Translations under genes and position numbers: made by a program | Notes under the pieces: generated by a model | What the model was told of the DNA's origin: nothing | Databases searched by the model: none | The model's input: only the letters and a program-made list of their open reading frames with translations | Part shown: in pieces, positions 38,351-51,340 of the stretch | Layout of the letters: every line of letters begins with the position of its first letter | Position numbering within the stretch: the stretch's first letter is position 1 | Source: Sipunculus nudus | Taxonomy: Eukaryota; Annelida; Sipuncula; Golfingiida; Sipunculidae | Length of the DNA: 64,000 nt | Assembly (NCBI GenBank): GCA_026874595.1 | Contig: CM049316.1 | Location: 52,895,676 to 52,959,675, forward strand | Direction of reading: 5' to 3'

Positions 38351-39160
38351 ACCTTAGCGGCCCACAATGTTTAAACTGACATTACAGGCACTTGCTATAT
38401 GCTCACTTTTTAATATTGTGTTGTCATTTACAGTTTATTGCCTACCTTTATAAGCATGATGTTCATTTAAATTTGGAAATCTTGATGGACAATATTTTCA
38501 TAATATCACGTTACTTGGTCCTATATAAAGTACAAGTCTTGATATTTTATTTTTTTATAATTGATGTTTTCATTTTATAATTTAATTGTTCCTGTAATGT
38601 ACAAAATTTAAAGTTCAAACTTATATGATGAAATATCTATTCTGACAGTGATTCAACTTGTAATGTAAGATTGTTGTTATATTTATGGCCTCTCCACCTT
38701 CCTAAATTGACTAGTTTTTGAACTGACTCGTAAAATATCTTATATGTATGTGTTGACTAATATCGATAGGGATATTGATAGACCAAGAAGATTTTCACAT
38801 ATGATGAACGGCACAAGATAAAAAAGAATATTGATGTGAAGATCGTACTCAATAGGATACCCTATAGGAATATGTCGAGGCTACATTTTAAAGTACACCC
38901 CAGCCCTCACACACATTGTTCGATCATATATGGATGCCTCAGATAGTAGATATAGCACACCAAATTCACCAAAACAATACAATAATTAAGTCTGGAGTTT
39001 GATTCTGACCGAATGTTCTTATGTTATTTCTGATAATTTTTTTTGAAAATCAAGTGTAATGCTGTGACGATGACGAGGTAGTATTTAAACTGTAACTTTT
39101 TACATTCAATATGGGGATCAATAGAACTTTGTTACGGGGTGACAAAAAAGCGGACCGAAC
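38350..39160. other. AT-rich non-coding stretch
   Basis: No supported feature. Confidence 0.6.
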
Positions 39161-39164
39161 TGTC

Positions 39165-39366
39165 TCGCTAGTGAAGCTTGCTTTTCTAGCGAAGCGGTTG
39201 GAACGCCGGACATGTGTGCCATCGACAAGGGTTCGAATCCCGGATCGGCCCGATATTTTCCCCTGAATAATTTGTTTTAGCAATAAAATGGGGGCTCATC
39301 CAGGATGTGTGCCACCGACATGGGTTCGAATCCCGGATCGGCCCGATATTTCCCCCTGAATAATTT
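39165..39366 (+). repeat. tRNA-derived SINE-like repeat with duplicated B box
   Basis: TAGCGAAGCGG (39187-39197) fits the pol III A-box and GGTTCGAATCC (39230-39240) the B-box, at normal tRNA spacing. The B-box part, with the flanking GTGTGCCAYCGACAWGG and CGGATCGGCCCGATATTT, is repeated 93 bases later (39323-39333). No clean cloverleaf acceptor stem is seen, so it is a tRNA-related SINE or tRNA pseudogene rather than a working tRNA. It is followed by (TA)n at 39379-39419. Confidence 0.65.
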
Positions 39367-39374
39367 GTCTTCGT

Positions 39375-39419
<45 letters not shown>

Positions 39420-39426
<7 letters not shown>

Positions 39427-40255
39427 ATATAGAAACAGAATCCCAAGGATGGTGTACAAGATCAGTGCTGTAGATGAGAGACACAGTGTTAAACAGTGTG
39501 GATATAATTGGACTATAGAAGTGCTTCTTATATATACAAGTTAATAGGGTTGCTGGCTGCGCAAAGTCCAGAATGTTTAAAGTCTAAGCAACCGGCATTG
39601 TCGGCTGCATATGCATGGATACTTCCTGACTAAATGCGTATATATAGTTATATCTCCGTAAGTAAGCCGGCATGCACGTGGTTACCTGCATCAGAATATT
39701 ATATGTAAGTCAGACACACATATATCTGTTCATCTATCATCTCTGAGTTTGGTGTCAGTTGCCTTGCCACGCCGTTTTGTAAGATGTGTTTCCAGGGTAT
39801 CTTTTCCCCAGCTGAATGCCTTCTGAACTATTTTCGTCAAATACCTTCCCGACTTTTCTGCCCACTTTAGCCTTTTAACAATAACAGGTGGATTTATTTT
39901 CTATGGAATAACGTTTTGCTTAGTGTATTTACTTAATTTTGTCTTTGCAACGTGATGTGGGCCATTTTTATTTCATAAAGCCATGGTTCTCATATTAATG
40001 CATATTTTATTAATTAAATGTTTATATAGAGGATATTGGCTCCTTTCCAAACATATTGAACTGTCTTTTTTTCCGATTCAATGCCATGCATGTTCTGACG
40101 AGTGTCTGAAATTTTATAGATTTCTCAGTTACGCTGTTACTTTTATATATTACATATGAACATCATGTGCTCTAACGTGTGCAATAATCCGAGTTATTGG
40201 AAACATATAACTGATTCTATTTCTTCAAGGGATTTGAAGTTAGCAATTTTATCAG
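39420..40255. other. non-coding stretch
   Basis: No gene or repeat I can support. The composition is mixed around 39540-39640. Confidence 0.55.
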
Positions 40256-40620
40256 AAAATCTATGAAGGTTACGCCCCATCGTGACAACTGCCTGTGCAT
40301 AATGCCTGGAATGTTAGACTCGGTGCTGATATCATCTGATGTGCACACTGTCAACGAGATTGTCATTTTCAGCAGGGTTGACCCGCTGGCCATCGGTCAG
40401 TCGCTGCATCTAAACACGCAAAGAAGCCATCATGTGTACGCGAGGGATGATAACCCGTGCCCTGAGGGAGGGACGGTGCGAGCGTCAGGGGCAGGTGAAA
40501 GTGTCTGTGGCCATCCCACGGTCATCATTCTTATCAATGTCCTCATTGTGCACGCCGAAATTACTGGACATGAGAGGGAACGGATTTTTTCCTGCATAGA
40601 AGCTTTGGAATAAAAACACA
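40256..40620. other. G+C-richer island with a 116-codon ORF of unknown status
   Basis: The plus ORF 40263-40613 is open from ATG to stop, and the minus strand is partly open too (40430-40621). The predicted protein shows no domain, signal or repeat I recognise. The setting resembles the other presumed regulatory islands, so coding is doubtful. Confidence 0.3.
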
Positions 40621-41663
40621 TTTAGACATCTTTACACATCAATAAAAACTGCGAGAAGTAATAAGAACGGTTATTTAGATCACGGACTTCTTTTGTATCT
40701 TATTTTAATGTTTTGAATGTACATGCATCCGTGATACGGTTTATATATATAAGACAACTGACTTTATTCGATCATCACCTTTTATCGGCTGTTTTGAAAT
40801 TTCAACCCTATCTCAATCTTAACTGACATATACCATGCAGCGTCAGTCTATGACAACTCTGAACAGGTACACATGATATATATAGGACAGAGAATAAGTT
40901 TCTTGAAGATTTTAATCACACACACACACACACATATATATAAATATGTATATTACATATACTTGCATGGTTTTCCGAACTAACGCCTGTATAGAAAGAG
41001 ATTGTATGGCAGTTCTTTATAAATGGACATAATATTAGATCCTTTCAGCTGTAAATGGAATATAAGAAATCTTGCGAATGAAACACGGTGATTAAAATGC
41101 GGAACAGTCAAGCAATCGTTCCCATATAATTAAATGCGCACATCGAAGATTTACATGGTTGTGAAGTAGGATTTTACGCTGATCCCATGGCGACCGGAAG
41201 TTACTTACGTTCTGAGCATGCTTCAGTCACGCGCATTCTGGGAACGTCCGCTTTGAGAAAGAACAGAAAACAATCATCTTGGGGGCAAACGGAAACAGAA
41301 AAATATGGAGCAGTTGGACGAGATTGCGTTATTGTGAGGCCACATTAGAGCCAGTATAATAGTGAATTGCGTGATTTAGAGGTCTTGCTGAAACTGGGAT
41401 CGATTAATTTCCTAAGCCCGCGGATGTTGCACGTTTATATATAATTTAAGATCAAAAGCGTTGATGTTTTCTTTCACAATAACACAGCACAGTAACACTG
41501 GTTGACACGAGCCTTTTACATCCAGCTAATATTGGCATTTTCTGTATTTTATTCATACTTACCTATAATTCGCATTGACACAGAGGTGCACTCGGTACAC
41601 CCCATTTAAACAAACAAAAAAAAAAAACATGCTGAGACTGAAAGATCGATCCAAGATTGCTTA

Positions 41664-41722
<59 letters not shown>

Positions 41723-42420
41723 CATATAAAGCACAGAGTTTCCGTAATGGAGTGTAACTTTTACGCCAAGCCCACCCGTATATATACTGACTGCTTCATT
41801 TTCAATATGTATACAGACATAAAATCATGCCCAGCCCTCAATCCCATACACTCATATTCCAGTTACCTTACCCTTTATTTGTTTACTGATACATGTTTCA
41901 ATACGCACATCCGAATAAATACACACACATACGTGTGTATATACAATAATTCTAATGAAACCACGTGAACCCCGCTATATATACCGTCATGTTTTGCGGA
42001 AAGGGTATGTAGCTGCCTGCATGCATGCTAAAACAGGACTGAATGAACAAATTTATAGGCGAAATAATAAAATACGTGCGCGGATGCATGATTAATACAC
42101 ATGAAGTATTGTTGTCCTAAGATGTATGCAGATGTGTGCATATGTTTTGGTAAGCACTTTATGGTGTTTGTCTGTTATTTTATCTTATGTCATTTAAACT
42201 GACGATTGGTTAGCATAACATATCCTACATGTTCATATGAATTTCATGTGTGCAATTAAAAAACATGTTCATGTTTTTTAGTATGCTTATAGGCTTCGAA
42301 CATGCATGTGAGTTTCGAGCCCAAGTCGTCGTTCTAAATAAACGGTTTGTCTTTGCAGTGAAAATATATATACATATGTTCATGTATATTAAAGATATTT
42401 CAAGAATTCAATATTCGAAA
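40621..42420. other. AT-rich stretch with (TA)n and a small mixed island
   Basis: (CA)n lies at 40917-40934 and (TA)n at 41667-41718. The patch 41180-41300 carries an ACCGGAAGT ETS-type word. No gene. Confidence 0.6.
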
Positions 42421-42900
42421 TAGCAGGGTTGACTTTTGCAGGTTAGCGGCAACGAAACAAAAGAAAATTGAACGCGTGGTGTCAGTTCACCGATCTCCCA
42501 CGCTCCAGGCAAACACGCCTGAAAGAGGCCTGGTCTGCCACAGCGCCCCCTGTACACAGAACACGGCGGAGCATCAGGCAGGCACGTGCGGGTGAGAGCG
42601 GCGCTGTTCAGGGATAGGGCCTATATATGGCTCACACAGGTGATTAGAGCATGGCGGGGCTAATGAATTATCGAACCGTCATGGCTGTTGTATAGACAGT
42701 AAACATGGGAAGCTCCCCAGATATTTACCATTCAAACAGCCCTGTCCGGCCTTAATTGGGAGTGACTTATTAAGCTCTAATTGGCTCGATTAAACAGTCT
42801 AATAATGTGTAATGAGCAAATCTACAGTGGCTTAGCTATCACCACCTTTGCAGACGACGGACTGCAAATGATAGTTTCTTAGATCCAGCTCTGATTTGAT
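42420..42900. promoter_or_regulatory. candidate enhancer/insulator island
   Basis: CAGCGCCCCCTG at 42541-42552 reads as a CTCF-like core on the minus strand. Downstream, 42650-42870 has GGCTAATGAATTATCG, CCTTAATTGGG, CTCTAATTGGC and GTGTAATGAGC: repeated homeodomain-like cores in unique, G+C-mixed sequence. No ORF of note. Confidence 0.4.
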
Positions 42901-43690
42901 TTCTCACGTAAACACTTTGTAAACTGTAACGGTCAACGCTCAATACCTGGTGTAGCCCATGAAAATGCTGCTTAATAACGACAGCTCTTGCGCCACGTGC
43001 TGTAAGTATACAAACATTACCATGAGAGGCTTGTGAACCAAAAGCACCAAGAGAAGCAAAGTCATGCGAATATAAGAGAATCTTTATTTTTAATCAGTGA
43101 CTGATTATTTGAGGTATAAAAGCTGCCAGTAATGGACCAAACCAGTGCACTATTTTTGTGAATTGTCATTCAAGATATAAACAGGAAAATATCAGAAAAG
43201 GCCAAAGAAAACTTGTCTGAAAGAACATTTCTTTTCTTTGCTATATTTATTTTCATGATTTCTGAATATCTACAGAAAATTTCAGTAATAACTTTCGTTC
43301 AGATCTGAGAAGTTTGGAACCAGCTTGATCTATGAGCTAGATGATTGCCATATAGTGTGTGTATATCATCTTTATTTTTCGTAAATTAAGAATTCAAAAC
43401 ACCCTGCACGGGGATAGTGCTGTATACCATATATATAGGAGCTCTTATAATAAACGTTCAGTTGGTCTGACTTCCGGTTTATAGGATATGCAGTACCGTT
43501 TCGTGGGAATAACGTTATAGCTGCTCCCATCCCCCATATACAGATATATATCTTATTTATATGTTGTAATAGTGGCTTTTCAAAAATTTAATATATATAA
43601 TAGCTACATACGTGTACATCTGTATGGTGTGTAATATGATTTGTGGTACAACCATTGAATAGGCACATCATTGCACATCGCTGCACAAGT
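42901..43690. other. non-coding stretch
   Basis: Nothing supported. Confidence 0.55.
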
Positions 43691-44060
43691 ATACAAAACC
43701 TAATTGTAAGGTAGATAACTCACTACTACAACACCGGAGCGTGATCGGCGGGACTGACCTGCGCGCTAATTGGGGGCGCGGTAAGAAGCTTACAATACCG
43801 TGCTCGGTGTGAAACTGGTGGCGGTGTACGTTGACATGACAGGAGATGTTGGCCTTTTTTGACACGGAGGCGTTACCCGTTTGACACCAGAACAGAACCA
43901 ATGACCACTCGATTTGGAACTGTTAAGATGTCGCTGGTAAGCCATGAATATATAACCCTTCTGCTTTGTCTGCCTCTTGTCACGGGGAGGGTTAAGTGGG
44001 GCTATATGGACGCGCCCCTTGCACCCTTATGGGCTAAATATGGGCACAAGAAGTTTTACA
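43690..44060. other. G+C-richer island
   Basis: GCGCGCTAATTGGGGGCGCGG near 43760 combines a homeodomain-like core with CpG-rich flanks. ORFs are short on both strands, with no domain. A possible distal regulatory element. Confidence 0.3.
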
Positions 44061-44209
44061 TTTAGTCTGGTGTTCATGCATGCATGGGGAAGGATATTCA
44101 TTGATCATTGAACGTTGTTACTCATTCTGATCTATAAAATTTTCCTTACATTGTACTGTCGTCTTAGTATGTATGTACCCACTGTTCAATGATTTATATA
44201 CATGCTAAT

Positions 44210-44253
<44 letters not shown>

Positions 44254-44779
44254 TTCGATATTTTTGTATATTCCTTTACATATTGGTTGAGAACGGTTGC
44301 ACAAACAGCGTAAAATGTGTTTAAGGAAACGCAACTATATTTCACTATTTGAATTTCAAAAAGCATCTACATTAAAATCAAAACCATCCAATTTAGAATT
44401 TTATAGGTAATTAACAAAAATTAACCTAGCATAACGAAAATTAAAAAAGAAAACCTTTTGAGCTACAAAGATATTTGTTCATTATTAATAGTTCATTCAA
44501 CAATCTCTGTTTTGTCGCGATATTATACGAATGTTCGTTGAACATTATAATTAAAAACGATATATACTCTTAAAATTGTGACTATATTGTTGTAGTGTTT
44601 CATGGACTCACACATGCATCCAAAGGTTAATACTTCTACTGAACTAATAAAACATTAATATTCTTTTTTCACATATTTTTTTACATTCTGGATGTTGGCA
44701 TGCATGCACATTAATTACATTTCTTGATAGCTCTTCAAGGGTCGCAAATTAAATATATATATACACACAAATGCGTTTA

Positions 44780-44830
<51 letters not shown>

Positions 44831-44867
44831 TATAAGTCGATCCATATATATAAATATATTATATATA

Positions 44868-44931
<64 letters not shown>

Positions 44932-45193
44932 CGCGCATGAGAGATAAACATGCATTAATTGCTTCATGAGATTATTTTTTATGTGGATTTATCATGTTCT
45001 TAAAGCAACACAGTTTTTATTGATATTTTAATGGACTTAGTTTCTGCATGTGACTCATAGATTTTGTACATTTTTATGAATAGATGAGGATAAAGTGTTT
45101 TCCTGGTCTTTGTCTAATAGTTTCAAAAAGAAAATACTTCCGTATTGTAAATCTGAAGTCGTGCCCGTAAAATTATTTCAATTTTACACAAAG

Positions 45194-45256
<63 letters not shown>

Positions 45257-45417
45257 TTTATTTAATTAACCCAAAAGGGTAGGGGGATTTATTATTTTGT
45301 AAATCTTGCAGACTATACAATATTTGAGAAGAATGTTTTGTGCATGCATGCGCGGATATAATTTGTGTATACATATACCCATCACGTTTTCATATTATAA
45401 GTATATGTCATTTGTGG

Positions 45418-45475
<58 letters not shown>

Positions 45476-45700
45476 TGTGTATATCACCGGAAATGCTATA
45501 ATTGATGTTGGATGGGAATGCCATTGAACAGACACATGCATATTCTGTTTTTACCTCGAATAACGCCTTCTTACGGAAAAATGGTAATGGCCCGTAAACG
45601 CAACAGGCTGACTGTAAATTAACATTGAAACATTAAGTTTTCGTTGAAAGGTTATACACGGCTTTCAATGGCTTGTGGCCTGGGGATGTGTTATGTCACC
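44060..45700. repeat. dense (TA)n cluster upstream of the irx promoter
   Basis: (TA)n tracts lie at 44214-44250, 44782-44826, 44876-44928, 45197-45254 and 45419-45471, five within 1.3 kb. Intervening DNA is AT-rich with no gene. Confidence 0.9.
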
Positions 45701-47161
45701 TTGAGGAGACCCGTAATCAAAAACGGACCAAAGGAGGGAATCCCATTGTAGGAGACTACTTGGTGTGTTGTTGAACCTGAGACAGCGGGAGATGGCCACT
45801 CTTACACTAAAACATCGTTATGTCAGATTGTCCGGCATGGCACGCAACAGACGCAACAGTGAAAGGCCAAGTGGTATACTTGTTATGAGATTGCGCCCTG
45901 AATGCCCGCGGGGCAGCGAGAGGACACTGTTTAATTTAAGTTTGTCGATAAGGTGCTTGGTCATTCTCGCTCAGCCGGACACTGTCCAGTTCTCCTGGTC
46001 AGCACGGATTTTGACTCGGCATACTTGAGAGGGGTATTACGTCACCGGATTCAACTCTCGATGACCGATCACCGCGATTACGCGGGTCAAAAGCCCTCCA
46101 ACCAGCTTATATCCCCACTAGAGAGGTTCGGCGCCGTCCCCAGGTCTGCGCTTCCTTCCTTTCTTGAATATGGTTAGTCTTTCAGCTAAACACGGTTTAG
46201 AATTGATAATCTTGAGACTTTGTTTGATTGTAAATACAGGGTAACTCTAACCGGGCAGGGTGCTCTAGCTGGATGTTCCCTTGTGTGACATGGTTGTCAC
46301 ATGAAAGCGATGGGACTAGTAGATACGCGGGGGCCACTGGATGTCACAAATACGTGTAGTCGGATCCGTCTGGATCACTCAAGCACTTGTAGTCACTGAA
46401 TACACTGTCTGTGTTCCAAACTAAAACATTCGTCGCCGAGCTGTCCATGTTTAAGATTACCATAGCTGTCTCAGACTCGGACCACCGGCAGACGGTATCG
46501 AATACCGTAAACTACATGTCTAAGCCCCTTCGTCACTCCACCCGCTCCCACAAAATTGCCCCTATAAACAAATGTCAGCAATTTGCTAAATTAGGGTTTC
46601 TGTTACCAGTAGCACTGCCGTGGACGACACCCGCTGGGAAAGTGGGTGGAGTCTCGGACTGTCAGCCACTCGGTGGGCGGAGCTTAAACACCGCCATGCA
46701 TATTATGTATCTGGCTGGGGAAATGAGTGCGCCATCTATACGTATTTATTCGTCACACAAAAGTAGCATTAGCCTCGCACACAGAAAGAGTGGACATTGA
46801 CGGTGTGTAACAGTTACAGATGTATACCCCCAGCATGTGGACCGGCTACCGACAGTTGTAGGGTGGACATCTAACACAGCCGCTTCTGGGGATAGTCCTG
46901 GCGTCACTTTGGCTGGAAATTTAGAGAACTTTTAAGTGGCAGTAGTGTACCTCCCCCCGTTACCGTGCGGTACCGCCCGAATCCCAAAACCACAACCAAC
47001 GATTATAGACTTGGTCTCACCGATTGAAGTGACATCCTTACTCGGGTTCACCAAAACAGATGGCCCTAGCTTTAAAATCTCGCACTTGACGCTGTGTTTG
47101 CTGGGACTTAATTACTAGGACTACCTATTGTATCAGTGTGGTGGTTACTCGGCGTTCTGCC
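45700..47161 (+). promoter_or_regulatory. candidate irx promoter and 5' UTR island
   Basis: This stretch is richer in G+C and CpG than its surroundings, contains no (TA)n tract, and lies directly upstream of irx exon 1. Two GC-box-like words (GTGGGTGGAG and GTGGGCGGAG) lie about 46642-46680. Short ORFs are open in several frames (45765-46028, 46411-46800), but none resembles a known protein, so I treat them as chance ORFs or upstream ORFs. No clear TATA box was found. The transcription start cannot be fixed from sequence alone. Confidence 0.45.
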
Positions 47162-47224
47162 ATGATGTCCTACCCACAGTTTGGATACTTCGCGGGCATC
47201 ACTTCATCTCTGTCTTCCTCACAG
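47162..47224 (+). CDS. irx: irx exon 1: N-terminal SYPQFGY exon
   Basis: This small exon encodes MMSYPQFGYFAGITSSLSSSQ. The SYPQFGY start is the characteristic N-terminus of several Irx proteins, which normally begin M-S-Y/F-P-Q. The second ATG at 47165 therefore aligns best with the family start. The first ATG at 47162 has a G at -3 and may equally be used. The exon ends in phase 0 after CAG at the donor GTAGGT (47225). Exon 2 also begins in phase 0, so the join is consistent. The exon lies at the 3' edge of a G+C-richer island (about 45.7-47.2 kb) that looks like promoter and 5' UTR. I infer this exon from motif and splice phase; a transcript would settle it. Confidence 0.82.
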
Positions 47225-47261
47225 GTAGGTACACTTTTCCTTCATATTACGTCACACAATG

Positions 47262-47326
<65 letters not shown>

Positions 47327-47705
47327 CCAGTATCCGCTCGCGTGTGAAACTTCTGTAACTGTTGTTACACTCCAACGGTAATGTTTTCTATAAATAGTAT
47401 ACCTGTCTTTATCCAATAATATTTAGGGGATCGCTTTCCTCTACAGATTTAAAGACTCGGGTATAGAACTCTGTCGGGATCGATGGGTGTTGAAGAATCA
47501 GGACGCCATTATTAAGGGATCGGGCTAGAATTATAGGGCCATATATATATATTGTTTATACCGGCATCCACACCCGCCTGGAGCTGTTGAGCATATACAT
47601 GTACATCACAGTGAAAGGGCAAGTTTTAATTATTTTATTCACACGCGTGGTAGTCGAGACTGGCCGTAAACCAAGGAGCCTGCTCACTCGCTGATATAAC
47701 AGACA

Positions 47706-47740
<35 letters not shown>

Positions 47741-47749
47741 CATGTTGCC

Positions 47750-47791
<42 letters not shown>

Positions 47792-48038
47792 CTTTGTAAT
47801 TGATCATGTCGATCATGTATCCAACAATTAGTGAAAGACGTGTATAAGAGTATTCACTGATGAGTGAGACTTCATGTTTCATTTGATATTTAGATGTATT
47901 ATGTGTTATGTCTGATATATATGTCTGGCAGTTTACACATTCTGTGCTTTCTCAATAATGGCATACTGTAAAATCCCAATGCAAGGCAGAATGATGGAAC
48001 AGTATGGCAAAATAAATACACTTAATTGGAAATCAATG

Positions 48039-48106
<68 letters not shown>

Positions 48107-51100
48107 AATCTGAAGACTTATATACTGCATGTATTATTACATATACTGGTTCATCAAGAGAACCACGTTTTTATATCAATGCTTATATTGGATAATCGAA
48201 AGATCAGCAACAAATGAACCCTGTTGCTATGGAAACCCATCAATGTAACCCTCTCAAGTACCTGAAAGTAGAATTTCTACTCTACAGCACAAACAGACAG
48301 TGTATGAATTACATGAACGTTACTTATGTCAAATATGTTGGTTTACTTGTTACTGTTATAATGGTGCGTGCATGCATGGTGGCAACATTATACATGAAGT
48401 TAAAGTATTAAAAGCAAATTAGTCATGTATTCTCAAATGGCTCTCGTTATAGAACTCCGGGGAGCCATCTTAACTTTCCCTGCAGCGTAGTGAAGGACTT
48501 ACGCCCAACTTTCTAATATATAAAGTCATGTTTGACAATGTAAACATAAAAATACCACAAGGAGTACGTTTACCAAGCACTCTGTTTACAGGCAACGTGT
48601 AACCCCTAGAAAGCCCGCGAGTGTGCTCGGCCAAACGTTGTTGTGTCTGTTTCCACTGTTGAGAGCCGAGATGACGGGGGAACATCTTTATGCTAACATG
48701 ACCCATATAGAAAATACTTTCAAAGTCATCATTTCCAAATCTCCTTACGGGTGCTCCCTCATCGACAGAGAGATCCCTGTATGTGTCGGGCTAGTCAAGA
48801 GTTCTCTATATATATTATAACCGCTGAAATACTCTAAATATGTTATGCATCCCTGTTGACACCAAAACAGATTATAACATGGTCCCGTTTACTCAGTATA
48901 TATAAAGACATACCCGCTTACACCCCCAGAGCCCCTGTACAGGTCAGGCCAGACTCCATTGCGGCGCAGATATAAAATGATTAACCATAATAAAGTTTAT
49001 ACTTATTGGTAATTTTAACAATTCTGTCCATAAAAAAACAAACTTTGAAGTTCCTTGTTTAACACTGGGTGTAATATCAATACCGATAACGTGACAGTTC
49101 TCTTTTTAATTTTTGTGTGAGTTTGTGTATTGATTTCGTAACACCCCATGCACCAATTCTATACATAGTCTACATCTGTCATACATTACAGGGAAAATCA
49201 TCCTTTGAGCCCCCCCCCCCCCCAGGTACCATACATGTAATGTATGCAAACGTACGTTTGCATTTAAAAATAAAAAAACTCGGTATTTACATGCAGTAAT
49301 TAACAAAGTACTTGAACATGTAATCGGCTTTGTCTGCATGAACACAACACTGTATAGCTGGTTAAAATCCATTGGATTGGTTTGAACCTATACACACTTA
49401 ATAAATATAGGTTTAATTATATAAAATATCTGATAAAAATGTCAAAATGCTTGAAACACGTAATAGTAATAGATATACCTGCACATTCACACAAATACAC
49501 GCAAATATACACAAGCAAACTTGGCTAGCAAGCCAACTTGACAAGTCAGTTCAAGTGATATAAATCGATACTAATAAATCAGCAAATATGTATACATGGT
49601 CTTGTGACCTTGTCCATTTACATGTGTATGACTAAAGGGAAGTAAAAAGGTGCATGTGAGAGTGTTACCGTATACAGCGTGGTGGGTCGTGTACAGACAG
49701 AAATGTCTGAACTGATGTGCCGTGAATATCGATATACCATATACAGAAACACTTGGTATGTGTATTACATGTATACAATTTATAAAGGCAACGGAATTCT
49801 TTTATTTATACCAATAATATATATATATATATATTTATAAATATAAATATATATTTATATATAATATATAATAAAATTGTGAATATTTGCCTACTTTTAC
49901 AGTGTATTATTAATGAGTATATCGTCCTATCGTCCAGATATTTTTAATTTTGAAATTCAGCTTAAGTCTTAATGAAATATTTAAAGTGAAGAAATCTTCA
50001 TCTATTATAATTAAAGAAAACAGTCCTACATTTCAAGAGGCTGATAGAATAAAAAGACACGCATATATTTCAATTTCAATATACGTATTTCATCTATGAA
50101 TGTCTTTTCATGAGCTTGAGATGCACAGATTAAAAAGGTTAAATTAACGTTAAGATAAAATATTATAAAATATAATAAAATATCTCTCAACATGAACAAT
50201 ACATGGAGATAATTAAATTCGTCTATTCTCTGCATCTGATGTTTGTAAATATGCTTGAAAAGGTAAAAATATTTTTATGCTACAGAACTTAATTGCATGT
50301 TTATAACCTAATCATGCATGTTCGCATCAAAAACCTCAAAAATTCATATTCAAGTTGTATTTATTTGATCAGACCTGATGAAAATATTACACATAATTAA
50401 ATCAAAATTTTTCTGCAATAAATATTTAATAATTCTTTTAAAGAGAAAATATTTAATAAAAATAATAATCATAATTATTATTAATTTTTTATTTTTATTT
50501 TTATTAATGGATTGATTTTTTTTGTCTTTAACACAAAATATATCTGTCGGCATAATATTATTTCATTTTGCATGGCGTGGGATTTATTAGACAATATATA
50601 GCAAACAGAATAAGTGCATTATCACACCCTGGTTTAATGTCACACAATAACACTGTAGTTTGAACAAAACTGGATATTCGAGTTTTTCAGTATAAATGCA
50701 TGTTCCCGGACCTATAAACGTGTGTTGTATATGGGTACTTTGCATCACAAATACAGTGTGTCGGGTCCACCGAGTATTTACTGATTCTTTTGTGTAACAA
50801 CCAAGTGTTGCATGAAACCGATCTAACGTGTTATTTTTGTGGCGGAATACACAATGCCCACGTGTCTTAATATATTGTGGCTTTATTAACTGTAAGCTTA
50901 ATCATTATTTATCAACGTACATAGGATGATTTATTACATGCGCGAATTCAGTTATTATTCCTGTTAGAAAATGCTTTTAATTTCATTTCTGCATGTAATT
51001 ATATTTGATTTTACAACATGCTGATTACATTAAATTTTTTTACATGTGCTTTATTTATTACTTCTAATTATCTTTAATTTAAATTGAATATAATATGAAT

Positions 51101-51228
51101 TAAACGATATTCAAAATAACAAATTTTCACTGGTATACTAATTTATCGTAACTTAATCTATATGTAACACTGATAGTTCCTTTACGCATCTAATAGTTTA
51201 CTTAGATCGATCACAGATTATATATACA

Positions 51229-51269
<41 letters not shown>

Positions 51270-51291
51270 CTGTATGTATATATATAAATCG

Positions 51292-51340
<49 letters not shown>

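Noticed and set aside
39187-39250. Functional tRNA gene
   Set aside because: A and B boxes are present but no matching acceptor stem could be paired, and the B-box part is duplicated.
46411-46800. Separate gene upstream of irx
   Set aside because: No domain or splice support; it lies in the putative irx promoter/5' UTR island.
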